DNA of 64,000 nt from contig NZ_CP068760.1 of assembly GCF_016775705.1 (NCBI RefSeq), positions 4,526,001-4,590,000 of the forward strand, in the 5' to 3' direction. The stretch is from Chryseobacterium cucumeris (GTDB taxonomy: Bacteria > Bacteroidota > Bacteroidia > Flavobacteriales > Weeksellaceae). The notes under the pieces are model-generated. The model did not search any database. It had not been told where the DNA came from and saw nothing but the letters and a program-made list of their open reading frames with translations. Below, piece by piece: positions 24,581-33,402 of the stretch (its first letter is position 1; the number at the start of each line of letters is the position of its first letter). Both the position numbers and the translations under genes were made by a program.

Positions 24581-24595
24581 TTGTTTTTTAGCTTA

Positions 24596-26173
24596 ATGCT
24601 TCTAAAAATTATGCAGCACAATTCAGTTTATCATAAATGGGTACCACAATGGCTGAAACTGCCACTTCTTATACTGGCATTGTTTCCCCACCTGATGTTG
24701 TTGTCGCTTTTACATTCTAACAGCGCCTTCACATCTTCTTTTATGGATGTAGATTCAGATGACATCCAGTATTTAATGATTTTGATGTACGGGACATTTG
24801 TGGTTACCCTTTTAGTATTACAGAGGTTTATGGCCTATTTCAGCGTGAAATACTATGTTTTGCTGATGGCCTCGATTTCGGTGATTATTCTTTATATTTT
24901 ATCAGTCACCAATGATTATCATGTTATATTGGTGATCCGGTTTTTGGAAGGAATTTTCGGTTTGTTGGAAGGTGCCATTTTCCTGCCTTTAATTATCGCA
25001 GAATTAAAAACAAAGCACGCCAAAGTCTTAGCATATCTTTTTATGTATACGATTATGCTGACCGGAGGAACTATTACGACTTCCCTGTTAAAATCAAGTA
25101 TTGAAGATTATGATTTCCAACATATGGTTCTGATGATGGTCTACTTCCATGTGTTTGTATTGATCATCGGTATTGCTCTGTTCAACAGAAACCGGTTTTT
25201 TCCTAAAAAACCTTTGTATCAATTGGATATTACAAGCTGGTTTCTTCTTTGGGTATGCCTGCAGGCTGGCGGCTATGCCATTATTTATGGTAAAAGACTG
25301 ATGTGGTTCGAGTCTGATACCATTATCATGTGTCTGTTTATATTTCTTCTTTCCGGAGGCTTATTTATGTTGAAACAAAGAAATTCCAAGAGACCGTTGT
25401 TCCATTTCGAAGTTTTCAGTTCCAAAAATGTCATTGTGGGAATGATCCTGTTTTTCATTTTTTATCTGATCCGTTCCGGGTTGAATAATGTCTACAGCAT
25501 CATGGCTACCGTATGGAAATGGCCATGGGATTATATTGTGAACATCCAGTACTGGAATGTGGCAGGAACTCTTTTGGGTATTTTGTTATCAGGAATCTGT
25601 CTGGTTCGGGGAATTTCCTCAAGGATTGTTTTCTTTACAGGATTTCTTTTACTGGCCATAGATTGTGCCTGGTTTACCTATACTTTTTATCCTGATACTA
25701 CCCTTTCTACCATCTGTCCGCCCTTATTTCTGCAGGGAGTCGCTCAGGGATTATTATTTACGCCGCTTGTTTTCTTTTTAATTTCAGGAACACCGGAAGA
25801 ATATGTGTCCAATGCTACTGCGCTGGGAACAACCACCCGTTTCTGGACAACCGCTATCGGTTATGCTTTGATGCAAAATCTGATGTTATTTTTAACACTA
25901 AAACATTCCGACAGTCTTAGCGCTAATCTCACAGATACGAATCCTGTCTTCTATAATCAGTGGAGTCAAATCTTTGGAGCCAATATTTCCAAACTACCGG
26001 TTAACGATTCTTTATCCATGACAGCCGGTGCTTTTAAAGCTAAAATAACAGCTCAGTCAATTCTACTTTCCAATATGGAAATTTTCACGGGTCTGTTCTG
26101 GCTGGCTCTTATTACTGCAATTGGGCTGCTGTTGTATCATCCTGTAAAAATAGCGGTACGAAATATTATGTAG
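24596..26173 (+). CDS. MFS transporter, EmrB-like inner-membrane pump
   Basis: This protein of about 525 residues has 12-14 hydrophobic helices spread over its length and is most likely the proton-driven pump that works with the HlyD and TolC proteins upstream. Classical DHA2/EmrB motifs are weak, as in many Bacteroidota members. The VIRFLEGIFGLLEGAIFLPL segment and SNATALGTTTRFWTTAIGYAL correspond to the motif regions of helices 4-5 and 11-12. ATG 24596 was taken in preference to an upstream TTG; a second ATG at 24611 is possible. It ends 2 bp from a convergent gene. Confidence 0.85.
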   Translation: MLLKIMQHNSVYHKWVPQWLKLPLLILALFPHLMLLSLLHSNSAFTSSFMDVDSDDIQYLMILMYGTFVVTLLVLQRFMAYFSVKYYVLLMASISVIILYILSVTNDYHVILVIRFLEGIFGLLEGAIFLPLIIAELKTKHAKVLAYLFMYTIMLTGGTITTSLLKSSIEDYDFQHMVLMMVYFHVFVLIIGIALFNRNRFFPKKPLYQLDITSWFLLWVCLQAGGYAIIYGKRLMWFESDTIIMCLFIFLLSGGLFMLKQRNSKRPLFHFEVFSSKNVIVGMILFFIFYLIRSGLNNVYSIMATVWKWPWDYIVNIQYWNVAGTLLGILLSGICLVRGISSRIVFFTGFLLLAIDCAWFTYTFYPDTTLSTICPPLFLQGVAQGLLFTPLVFFLISGTPEEYVSNATALGTTTRFWTTAIGYALMQNLMLFLTLKHSDSLSANLTDTNPVFYNQWSQIFGANISKLPVNDSLSMTAGAFKAKITAQSILLSNMEIFTGLFWLALITAIGLLLYHPVKIAVRNIM

Positions 26174-26175
26174 AA

Positions 26176-26685
26176 TTACTCGCCCCAAAAAGACCACACA
26201 GTTCCATTGAAAACTGCTAATTGCTTTTTCTGGGTATCATAAACCATCATGCCGGCTGCAGGAGAAATAATATTGAGATGAGGAGAAGCTACTTTCGGTA
26301 AAATCATGGCTTTATTATTATCCTCGAGCACCAGAATTCCTGAAACGGAAGATGGTGTTCCTACGGAAACTTTTGCATCAGGCTGATCTGCCAGACTATC
26401 CTGCAGACTTGTATCAGCAATACCTGTTGTATCTACGGAAAGATCTTTCCAAAGGTTATTCTGATACACTTTCACCTTCATATCCGAAGTATCAAAAACC
26501 AGAGTACCATTCACAGGATTCTGAATGTCCGAGGTATTAGTTACCCAGGGAAGAACAAGCCCACGGTTCTCACTCCCGAATTCAATAGATGATGAAGCTG
26601 ATTCTAAAACAGTTTTCCCTAAAGCAACCTGTGCATTCAAAATTCCGGAAGCTGTTATTATAATGATTAAGGATATTTTTTTCAT
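26176..26685 (-). CDS. Secreted protein with two tail-fibre-like repeats
   Basis: This 169-residue protein has signal peptide MKKISLIIIITASGILNAQ. The mature part carries two copies of a short beta module. One runs through SENRGLVLPWVTNTSDIQNP, GTLVFDTSDMKVKVYQNNLW. The other runs through NKAMILPKVASPHLNIIS, GMMVYDTQKKQLAVFNGTVW. This GxVLPxx...P..G..VYDT....L.VYNG..W pattern recurs in phage tail fibres and in many Bacteroidota surface proteins. It is encoded 17 bp downstream of the larger surface protein, which ends in the same module, so they are co-transcribed. Function unknown. Confidence 0.7.
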   Translation of the reverse strand: MKKISLIIIITASGILNAQVALGKTVLESASSSIEFGSENRGLVLPWVTNTSDIQNPVNGTLVFDTSDMKVKVYQNNLWKDLSVDTTGIADTSLQDSLADQPDAKVSVGTPSSVSGILVLEDNNKAMILPKVASPHLNIISPAAGMMVYDTQKKQLAVFNGTVWSFWGE

Positions 26686-26702
26686 AACTATTCAGTTTTT
26701 GG

Positions 26703-28382
26703 TTAATCCGGGCAGGTTTGGGTATTGAAACATTTCCAGCCTGCAGCTGTTCCGTCAGTATTAACCTGCAGACAATTTTGTGTGGTATTGTAAACCATCA
26801 TTCCTTCTTTAAGATCTGCCTGTGGAATGGCTGCTACCTGAGCATCAGTAAGTCTGTTAAGAACAAAACCTTTATTTTTTGATTCCAGTACAGCCCACGC
26901 TCCTTTTCGTACACCCGGCCAGTTGTTTCCTCCTTTATCTGCCCTGCTTAATGAAGTAATTCCAAAATCCGTAGAAAGAACAGTTCCTGCTGTAACTGCA
27001 GGTTTATAACAAGGTACAGTCCCTTGAATCGTAACAGTTACCGTTGCCGTGTCACAATTTGACGGGGAAGCGGTCTGACAGATCTGATAGACTAAAGTAT
27101 AATTGCCTGGAGGAGTTCCCGGAGCTACCAGAATATGTCCATCCGTAATATTCAATGAAATATTGGGATTTGAGGTGGATACCTGAGATAAAATAACATT
27201 GGAAAGGGTTGCCTGTGCTCCGCCATACGTTTCAAAGTCGTTATCCAGTACAATTCCCACAGAAGATCCTCCTGCAGCAATAGTATAGGTATCATCTACT
27301 GCCATTGGAGGAAAATCTCCATTAATGGCGGGACAAAATCCGGGATTAATGATCAGAGGCGCACTACAGCTGTTGGTAGAAGCGCAATCATAGGTAACAT
27401 TCGTCAGAAAACTTGGATTACTGTTCATGAAAACCGTGCCTGGGTCAGAAACACCTGTTGTTCTTCTGAAATCAAGATTGGGCCCCACAGCCACATTTCC
27501 CACCTGAATAGGATTTTGCAACACTATATATCCTTTTTTTGTGGATGAAGCAGGTCCCTGAATGGCAGCATTTCCCCCTTGATACTGGTTCAGCGCCAGT
27601 TCTCCTTCATTATAAATAACAGCATCAGCAGGGGCATTATTGATATTTCCCGTAGAGGTAAAAAGTCCAAAATTAAAAATTTCGCTGCTGCTTCCGGACA
27701 AATTAATATCTCCCCCAACTGTAAAAATTCCAGTATTGATAATTTTACCGCCATTAATATTAAATCCGTTCTGAGAGATAATGGTTCCACAATTGACATA
27801 CACACTCTGTTCGTTATTCCCGTAATTACCACCAATAAATATCAATCCGCCTCCTTCGTTCCGGAATAAAGTGGTAGCAGAGCTGCTCATATTCAGGTTG
27901 CCGTTAATATTCAGATTTCCAAAATTATCAATCTTATTGGTGGAATTATCCCCTAATTGCAAAACTCCCATTTCTATAAGTCCTTCATTGACAATTTCAT
28001 TGATCTGTCCGTCTATGGTGAGATTTCCATTCCCTCCACCTACTGCTATATTCCCGGTATTATAAACATGAACGTTGAGATTAGCAACACTCGTTATGGT
28101 CTGATTAAAATTGAGTGTTCCATGCACTTCAAGGCTTACAGGAGCATTTGCCGCTCCGCTTATACTATTCTGAAACTGCAAGGTAACACCGGAAGCAATA
28201 CAAATCTTAGCATTTGTCCCGAACGTCGGATTATTGAATGTCATATCGGAAGTAAAGCAGACTGTTGTATTATCAGGAAAATGATAATTGGGATCGGTAG
28301 GGTTTTGAACACCGCAGCCTGTACATTGTGCGTAACTGAAATAATAAAAAAATAAAGGGAATAAATAGAGTAACTTTCTCAT
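26703..28382 (-). CDS. Large secreted beta-solenoid surface protein
   Basis: This 559-residue protein has signal peptide MRKLLYLFPLFFYYFSYAQ. A Cys-containing N-terminal segment (CTGCGVQNP) is followed by about 250 residues of Asn/Gly-rich short strands (for example NFGNLNINGNLNMSSS and NGGKIINTGIFTVGGDI) that look like a right-handed beta-solenoid. A cadherin-like/Ig-type region then begins near AVDDTYTIAAGGSSVGIVLD. The C-terminus repeats the tail-fibre-like module KGFVLNRLTDAQVAAIPQAD, GMMVYNTTQNCLQV. No type IX sorting domain is evident. A role as adhesin or cell-surface filament is inference from shape only. Confidence 0.72.
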   Translation of the reverse strand: MRKLLYLFPLFFYYFSYAQCTGCGVQNPTDPNYHFPDNTTVCFTSDMTFNNPTFGTNAKICIASGVTLQFQNSISGAANAPVSLEVHGTLNFNQTITSVANLNVHVYNTGNIAVGGGNGNLTIDGQINEIVNEGLIEMGVLQLGDNSTNKIDNFGNLNINGNLNMSSSATTLFRNEGGGLIFIGGNYGNNEQSVYVNCGTIISQNGFNINGGKIINTGIFTVGGDINLSGSSSEIFNFGLFTSTGNINNAPADAVIYNEGELALNQYQGGNAAIQGPASSTKKGYIVLQNPIQVGNVAVGPNLDFRRTTGVSDPGTVFMNSNPSFLTNVTYDCASTNSCSAPLIINPGFCPAINGDFPPMAVDDTYTIAAGGSSVGIVLDNDFETYGGAQATLSNVILSQVSTSNPNISLNITDGHILVAPGTPPGNYTLVYQICQTASPSNCDTATVTVTIQGTVPCYKPAVTAGTVLSTDFGITSLSRADKGGNNWPGVRKGAWAVLESKNKGFVLNRLTDAQVAAIPQADLKEGMMVYNTTQNCLQVNTDGTAAGWKCFNTQTCPD

Positions 28383-28572
28383 CCTTAAATTTAATATAAA
28401 TAAAACTACAAAATTTTTATCACCAAATAATGATTTTTATAATATTTATCATTAAATTAATTAAAAAATAATATAAAATGATTTTATTTAGATCGATATT
28501 TAATTATTATTAATAAATTTCCAACCTATACGATCCTGAAAATAAGAACGTTCAATATTATAAAAGTCACCG

Positions 28573-29934
28573 ATGGAAATTGAGAGTATCCTACTGAAGC
28601 AAAGAGATTTTTTCAAAACACAACAAACCAAAAGCCTTGCTTTCCGGAAAATGTATCTTGAAAAGCTTAAAAACCTTATTATTTTTCATGAAAATATGCT
28701 GTATGAGGCTATTAACAAGGATTTTGGAAAATCAAAATTTGACACCTTCACCACAGAATTGTCTTTTATTCTGAATGATATTAATTATTATATCAAAAAT
28801 TTAAAATCCCTTTCAAAGCCTAAAAAAGTCAGAACCAATCTTGTCAACCAACTGGGAAGCAGTAAAATTTACGCTGACCCGCTTGGCTGTGTACTCGTCA
28901 TCGGAGCCTGGAATTATCCTTATCAGCTATCACTTTCTCCCATTATTGCAGCAATGGCTGCCGGAAACTGCTGTATTCTGAAGCCTAGTGAAATAGCAGA
29001 GAATACAATGAAAGCAATGGCAGCAATCATTAATGAAAACTTTCCGCCTGAATACCTGTATGTGTATGAAGGTGGTATTGATGAAACCACAGCTCTTTTA
29101 AAACTAAGGTTTGATAAAATATTCTTTACCGGAAGCACGAAAGTCGGAAAGATTGTTTACAAGGCAGCTGCAGAGCATCTAACCCCTGTAACCCTGGAAC
29201 TGGGTGGAAAATCTCCGGCTATTGTTACAAAAAATGCCAATCTCGAAATGGCTGCCAAAAGAATTGTGTGGGGAAAATTCCTCAATGCCGGACAAACGTG
29301 TGTAGCTCCAGATTATCTGTTAGTGGAAGAAACTATTCAGGAACAGTTTCTGGAAATGTTGAGAAAATACATCAAAGAATTCAAATATAGTCAGGATTCT
29401 GAACAATACACAAGAATTATCAACCAAAGGAATTTTCAGCGCCTTATACATCTTATCAATAAAGAAAAAATCTATTCAGGAGGAAATTTTGATGAAGAAA
29501 AACTCTATATAGAACCCACTATTCTGAATCATATAGACTGGAATGATGACATTATGCAGGAAGAAATTTTCGGACCTCTCCTGCCTGTCATCAGTTTTCA
29601 AAATTACAATGCAGCTCTTAATTCTGTTTTAGAACTTGAAAAACCGCTGGCCGCTTATCTTTTTACCAATGATTCGGAAGAAAAAGAAAACTTCACCCGT
29701 AAATTGTCGTTTGGAGGAGGCTGTATCAATGACACCGTGATGCATTTAAGCAATGATCATCTTCCTTTTGGAGGCGTAGGCAATTCAGGAATTGGGAATT
29801 ATCATGGAAAATATGGTTTCGAAACCTTTTCACACCCAAAAGCAGTTCTTGAAAAAGCAACCTGGGGAGAACCGAATATCAAATATCCGCCTTATTCAGA
29901 GAAAAAATTAAGCTGGATAAAGAAATTAATGTAA
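28573..29934 (+). CDS. Aldehyde dehydrogenase, class 3-like
   Basis: This 453-residue NAD(P)-dependent enzyme oxidises aldehydes to acids. The catalytic cysteine is C243 in NAGQTCVAPDY, the general base is E209 in LELGGKSPA, and the cofactor-binding loop is FFTGSTKVGK (about 184-193). The short length, the lack of an N-terminal extension and the PFGGVGNSGIGNYHGKYGF segment match class 3 or AlkH-type enzymes, which usually act on medium-chain or fatty aldehydes. It may be membrane-associated through its C-terminus, but that is not clear. No co-transcribed partner was seen; a bidirectional hairpin follows. Confidence 0.92.
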   Translation: MEIESILLKQRDFFKTQQTKSLAFRKMYLEKLKNLIIFHENMLYEAINKDFGKSKFDTFTTELSFILNDINYYIKNLKSLSKPKKVRTNLVNQLGSSKIYADPLGCVLVIGAWNYPYQLSLSPIIAAMAAGNCCILKPSEIAENTMKAMAAIINENFPPEYLYVYEGGIDETTALLKLRFDKIFFTGSTKVGKIVYKAAAEHLTPVTLELGGKSPAIVTKNANLEMAAKRIVWGKFLNAGQTCVAPDYLLVEETIQEQFLEMLRKYIKEFKYSQDSEQYTRIINQRNFQRLIHLINKEKIYSGGNFDEEKLYIEPTILNHIDWNDDIMQEEIFGPLLPVISFQNYNAALNSVLELEKPLAAYLFTNDSEEKENFTRKLSFGGGCINDTVMHLSNDHLPFGGVGNSGIGNYHGKYGFETFSHPKAVLEKATWGEPNIKYPPYSEKKLSWIKKLM

Positions 29935-30006
29935 TGCTGAAGGTTATATTTGTACAGATTTAACTATTTGTATTATAACATATCTATAAATCAATGCATA
30001 AAAATA

Positions 30007-30034
30007 AAAACTGCCTCATTTCTGAAGCAGTTTT
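30007..30034. terminator. Bidirectional terminator
   Basis: AAAACTGCCTCA and TGAAGCAGTTTT pair around a short loop between two convergent genes (aldehyde dehydrogenase and the thioredoxin-like protein). Confidence 0.75.
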
Positions 30035-30040
30035 ATATTT

Positions 30041-30613
30041 TTATCCTTTCTTTGGGGCCCAGGTAGTAAAGAATTCTTTTACTTTTTCTTTACTGTACCC
30101 TTTTCCTTCTTCCAGAACATCACTTTGCTGAACCTTAATCATTTTCCCATCCTTATCCAAAACGATAAAAACAGGATAACCAAATTTTTCACCCGGATTT
30201 CCATACTGGGCAAAAACCTTTTCATTCTTATTGTCCGGAGAAAAGTTCAGATGGTAGTATACATAATTCTTATCTACTAATTCCTTCAGTTCAGGAGTAG
30301 TCTGTACGTAATTATTAAAACGAAGACACCAGATACACCAGTTTCCACCAGCCTGGATCATCACATTCTTTCCTTCTTTCTTAGCTTGAGCAACCAGTTT
30401 ATTAATATCAGCCTGAGCATCTGCTTTTGGGTCATAAGGTTTAGGAAGCTTAGCCTTTTCTTCAGCTGCCTTTTTCTGAGCCTCTAATTTTGCCTGTTCT
30501 GCAGGCACTATAAGAGCTGTTTTTTGTTTTCCGTTATCAGGCGAATTCTTTACTTCTTGTGAAAAAGCAAAAGCACTTAATCCCAGAGAAGCGAATATTA
30601 TCAATTTTTTCAT
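30041..30613 (-). CDS. Secreted thioredoxin-like protein
   Basis: This 190-residue periplasmic protein has signal peptide MKKLIIFASLGLSAFAFSQ, a Lys/Ala-rich linker to about residue 60, and a thioredoxin-fold domain. The redox motif is CIWC at residues 93-96, in GGNWCIWCLRFNN. The pattern resembles the DUF255/thioredoxin_7 class. The segment FGYPVFIVLDKDGKMIKVQ contains the cis-proline loop (YPVF). A reading that adds 17 residues upstream starts at a non-ATG codon and would spoil the signal peptide, so ATG 30613 was used. Likely a thiol-disulfide oxidoreductase of the envelope. Confidence 0.85.
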   Translation of the reverse strand: MKKLIIFASLGLSAFAFSQEVKNSPDNGKQKTALIVPAEQAKLEAQKKAAEEKAKLPKPYDPKADAQADINKLVAQAKKEGKNVMIQAGGNWCIWCLRFNNYVQTTPELKELVDKNYVYYHLNFSPDNKNEKVFAQYGNPGEKFGYPVFIVLDKDGKMIKVQQSDVLEEGKGYSKEKVKEFFTTWAPKKG

Positions 30614-30649
30614 AATATAAAAGTAAAAAAAATAACATATATCCCTCAG

Positions 30650-30657
30650 CAAAAATA
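30650..30657 (-). promoter_or_regulatory. -7 box of the thioredoxin-like gene
   Basis: TATTTTTG on the minus strand, 37 bp upstream of ATG 30613 and only 21 bp from the opposing -7 box at 30679. Confidence 0.5.
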
Positions 30658-30678
30658 GAACCATAATTTTATTATCAC

Positions 30679-30686
30679 TAAATTTG
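30679..30686 (+). promoter_or_regulatory. -7 box of the acyltransferase-glycosyltransferase operon
   Basis: TAAATTTG lies only 8 bp before the ATG at 30695, implying a very short leader. Confidence 0.5.
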
Positions 30687-30694
30687 CGTGTTTT

Positions 30695-31579
30695 ATGAAT
30701 TTTCTAATCAAAATATTATTCCTGATCTCAAAGCTTCCGCTGAAAATACTCTATGTTTTTTCGGATGTTATCTTCTTCCTGAATTATTATATTGTGGGAT
30801 ACAGAAAAGAGGTTATTACTCAAAACCTTAGAAACTCTTTTCCGGATAAATCTGAAGAAGAAATTAAAAAGATCCGAAAGAAATTCTACCTTAATTTTTC
30901 AGATTATCTGGTAGAAACGATTAAATCTTTCAGCATTTCTGAAACAGAATCCAGAGTGAGAATGCAGCACATCAATCAGCATTTATTTCACGAAGCTAAA
31001 GAAGAAGGTAAAAATATTATTCTTTTGGCAGGTCATGTTTTCAATTGGGAATGGATCAATGCACTGGCAAGAATTATTCCTCAGGCACACTGCCATCCCG
31101 TTTACAGAAAAGTAAACAGTGATTTCTGGGAAAATCAGATGAAGAAAGTCCGGAACAAATTTGGAAACGAAGCATTGGAAGCCAATGAGGTTATTCTGAA
31201 TATTTTCAGATCTAAAAACAACGGTGACTCAGCGTATATGTTTGTCGCTGACCAAACGCCTCACCACGCTCATGTCACTTACGGATTAGAATTTCTAAAT
31301 CAACGTACTCCTGCTTTTATAGGCTATGACAGGCTTGCCACAAGAATGGACCTTGTGTTCATCTATTGTGAAATGAAAAAGGTAAAACGGGGTTATTATC
31401 AGGTTAATTATCACAGAATATATCCGGATGGTGAAAAGTTTACAGAAAATGAGGTCGTGAGAAAATTTCATAAATTACTGGAAAACACTTTACATAAACA
31501 TCCTGACAACTACCTTTGGTCACATAGAAAATGGAAATATCAGGACTCTATCAAAAATTTTGATTCCGAAAAAAAATAG
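30695..31579 (+). CDS. Lipid A-type lysophospholipid acyltransferase (LpxL/HtrB-like)
   Basis: This 294-residue inner-membrane enzyme of the LpxL/LpxM family transfers late acyl chains to lipid A or related lipids. An N-terminal hydrophobic anchor lies at about residues 5-33. The catalytic HX4E motif reads HVFNWE (about 113-118) within LAGHVFNWEW. The segment DQTPHHAHVTYGLEFL and the FIYCEMKKVKRGYY region match family positions. It is encoded 6 bp before a glycosyltransferase, which suggests a shared envelope-lipid or lipopolysaccharide role. Confidence 0.87.
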   Translation: MNFLIKILFLISKLPLKILYVFSDVIFFLNYYIVGYRKEVITQNLRNSFPDKSEEEIKKIRKKFYLNFSDYLVETIKSFSISETESRVRMQHINQHLFHEAKEEGKNIILLAGHVFNWEWINALARIIPQAHCHPVYRKVNSDFWENQMKKVRNKFGNEALEANEVILNIFRSKNNGDSAYMFVADQTPHHAHVTYGLEFLNQRTPAFIGYDRLATRMDLVFIYCEMKKVKRGYYQVNYHRIYPDGEKFTENEVVRKFHKLLENTLHKHPDNYLWSHRKWKYQDSIKNFDSEKK

Positions 31580-31585
31580 GTTGAC

Positions 31586-32563
31586 ATGCAGAAAAAACTG
31601 GCAATTGCCATCTTAAACTGGAATGGCAGAAACTGGCTTGAGAAATTTCTTCCGGGTGTAGTTCAATTTTCTCAGAATGCGGACATCTATGTGATAGACA
31701 ATCTTTCTACGGATGATTCTGTTGAGTTTCTACAAAAGAATTTTCCCACAGTACATATTATTAAAAATGATAAGAACTATGGGTTTGCAGGCGGCTATAA
31801 TGAAGGACTGAAATCCATCAGACATGAATATTACTGTCTTCTCAATTCCGACGTAGAAGTTACTGAGAACTGGACAGAACCTGTGTTGGAATTGTTAGAA
31901 AACAATCCAGCTATATCCGCAGTACAGCCCAAAATTTTATCTTTTCATAACAGAAGTTATTTCGAATTTGCCGGAGCTGCCGGCGGATTGATTGACAACC
32001 TTGGATATCCATATTGCAGGGGAAGGGTTTTCGATGACCTGGAAGAAGATAAAGGCCAGTATAATGACGAAACGGAGATCTTCTGGGCATCAGGATGCTG
32101 CTTTTTTATCCGTTCAAAAGATTTTTGGGAGCAGAATGGTTTTGATGCCAGATTTTTTGCTCACCAGGAGGAAATTGATCTTTGCTGGAGGCTTATTAAT
32201 TCAGGAAAAAAGATTTATTATACAGGAAACTCCAAAGTTTATCATGTAGGCGGTGGAACGCTCAACAAGCAGAGTGCACAGAAGACTTATTTAAATATGA
32301 GAAACAATCTTTCTATGCTGCTTAAAAATCTTCCCTTTTCACAGGTAATCTGGGTGATTTTTTTCAGATTATGTTTAGATGGCATTGCCGGAGTGTATTT
32401 TGGAATTAAGTATGGCATTTCCCACCTGTGGGCTGTATTGAGAGCTCACTTTGCGTTTTATGGTCACATTCCGGGAACTTGGAAACTTCGTCAAAGCCAT
32501 CAGAAGAAGGTTTTTTATCAATCAAAATGGCTGATTTTTAAGCATTTTTTAGGTGGCAGATGA
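31586..32563 (+). CDS. Glycosyltransferase family 2
   Basis: This 325-residue enzyme resembles rhamnosyltransferase-type GT2 proteins. The nucleotide-sugar domain starts LAIAILNWNGRNWLEKFLPG. The DxD-like metal motif is NSDVEV (about residues 90-95). WASGCCFFIRSKDFWEQNGF and FFAHQEEIDLCWRL are the conserved acceptor-side motifs. A C-terminal hydrophobic stretch near 250-280 may attach it to the membrane. It follows the acyltransferase by 6 bp and probably adds a sugar to a cell-surface glycan. Its last codons lie inside the start of a 7-bp-period repeat at 32551-32606. Confidence 0.88.
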   Translation: MQKKLAIAILNWNGRNWLEKFLPGVVQFSQNADIYVIDNLSTDDSVEFLQKNFPTVHIIKNDKNYGFAGGYNEGLKSIRHEYYCLLNSDVEVTENWTEPVLELLENNPAISAVQPKILSFHNRSYFEFAGAAGGLIDNLGYPYCRGRVFDDLEEDKGQYNDETEIFWASGCCFFIRSKDFWEQNGFDARFFAHQEEIDLCWRLINSGKKIYYTGNSKVYHVGGGTLNKQSAQKTYLNMRNNLSMLLKNLPFSQVIWVIFFRLCLDGIAGVYFGIKYGISHLWAVLRAHFAFYGHIPGTWKLRQSHQKKVFYQSKWLIFKHFLGGR

Positions 32564-32606
32564 GAGGTTATAGGTTGCAGGTCATAGAGATTAGGGATTA
32601 GGGATT
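32551..32606. repeat. Degenerate heptamer repeat overlapping the glycosyltransferase stop
   Basis: Eight consecutive 7-bp units run AGGTGGC, AGATGAG, AGGTTAT, AGGTTGC, AGGTCAT, AGAGATT, AGGGATT, AGGGATT. The first two cover the last codons and the stop of the upstream gene. Confidence 0.7.
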
Positions 32607-32677
32607 GGTTGAAAATTACGACTTTCTTACATATCATGAACTAAGGATTTATTAAGTAAAAATTTATAACTTTAATT

Positions 32678-32730
32678 AACCTTAAACTTTAAACTTTAAA
32701 CTTTAAACCTTAAACTTTGAACCTTAAACC
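32678..32730. repeat. AACYTTA heptamer tandem repeat
   Basis: Seven and a half 7-bp units alternate AACCTTA and AACTTTA (one AACTTTG). The reverse complement is the unit found between atpA and atpG. Confidence 0.8.
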
Positions 32731-32781
32731 AGAGAACCAGCAACAAAAGACAACCCCGCAATAAATTATAATTTTAAGACA

Positions 32782-33336
32782 ATGGATTTTTGTGCAATAG
32801 ATTTTGAAACGGCAACACACGAGAAAAGTTCAGCGTGTGAGATGGGGATTTGTATCGTACAGGATTCTAAAATTGTAGAAACAAAGACCTGGCTGATAAA
32901 ACCTCCGAGTTTTCCCTATTTCAGTAAATTCAACGTTGCGGTGCATGGAATTCAGCCGGAGGATGTAAAAGACGCCCCTACCTTTGATGAAATATGGTAT
33001 GAAGCTCAGGATATGATGTACGGAAGTCTTATGATTGCTCATAATGCAGGGTTTGACGCCTCTGTTTTAAGGGGATGCCTGCAGCATTACGGAATGTTTA
33101 CTCCCAACTTGAACTATCTTTGCAGTATTCAGCTTGCAAAAAAATCATGGAATTATCTTCCGAAATATGGGCTGAAGCCATTAGCAGAATATCATCAAAT
33201 TGATTTTACCCATCACAGAGCAGGAGCTGATGCGGAGGTATGTGCCAAAATATCTTTACTGGCATTTGAAAAACTCTTCCTCACCAGTAATGATGAAGTA
33301 AATGAGTATATGAAAGCAAAAATTAAAAAGCTTTAG
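32782..33336 (+). CDS. DEDDh 3'-5' exonuclease (DnaQ-like)
   Basis: This 184-residue nuclease has all motifs of the DEDDh family. Exo I is CAIDFETATHE (Asp and Glu at about residues 7 and 9). Exo II is IAHNAGFDASVL with Asp near 92. Exo III is HHRAGADAEV with the catalytic His and Asp. It matches stand-alone proofreading-type proteins annotated as DNA polymerase III epsilon or 3'-5' exonuclease; no polymerase is nearby. No clear promoter lies in the repeat-filled upstream gap. Substrate (DNA or RNA ends) cannot be decided from sequence. Confidence 0.87.
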   Translation: MDFCAIDFETATHEKSSACEMGICIVQDSKIVETKTWLIKPPSFPYFSKFNVAVHGIQPEDVKDAPTFDEIWYEAQDMMYGSLMIAHNAGFDASVLRGCLQHYGMFTPNLNYLCSIQLAKKSWNYLPKYGLKPLAEYHQIDFTHHRAGADAEVCAKISLLAFEKLFLTSNDEVNEYMKAKIKKL

Positions 33337-33402
33337 TTATCTACAAACAATAGAACCCGGGTTCTTTGTAAAAACTTGTACTTTCTGACAGGACATCTAT
33401 TA

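Noticed and set aside
21943..26173. TolC-HlyD-MFS set as the exporter of the double-glycine peptide
   Set aside because: MFS pumps lack the C39 peptidase needed to cut GG leaders, and the genes are 29 kb away with their own AraC regulator.
33352..33365. Palindrome AGAACCCGGGTTCT after the exonuclease gene as a terminator
   Set aside because: The palindrome has no loop and no T-run follows directly, so it would be a poor terminator; the exonuclease end is left unassigned.
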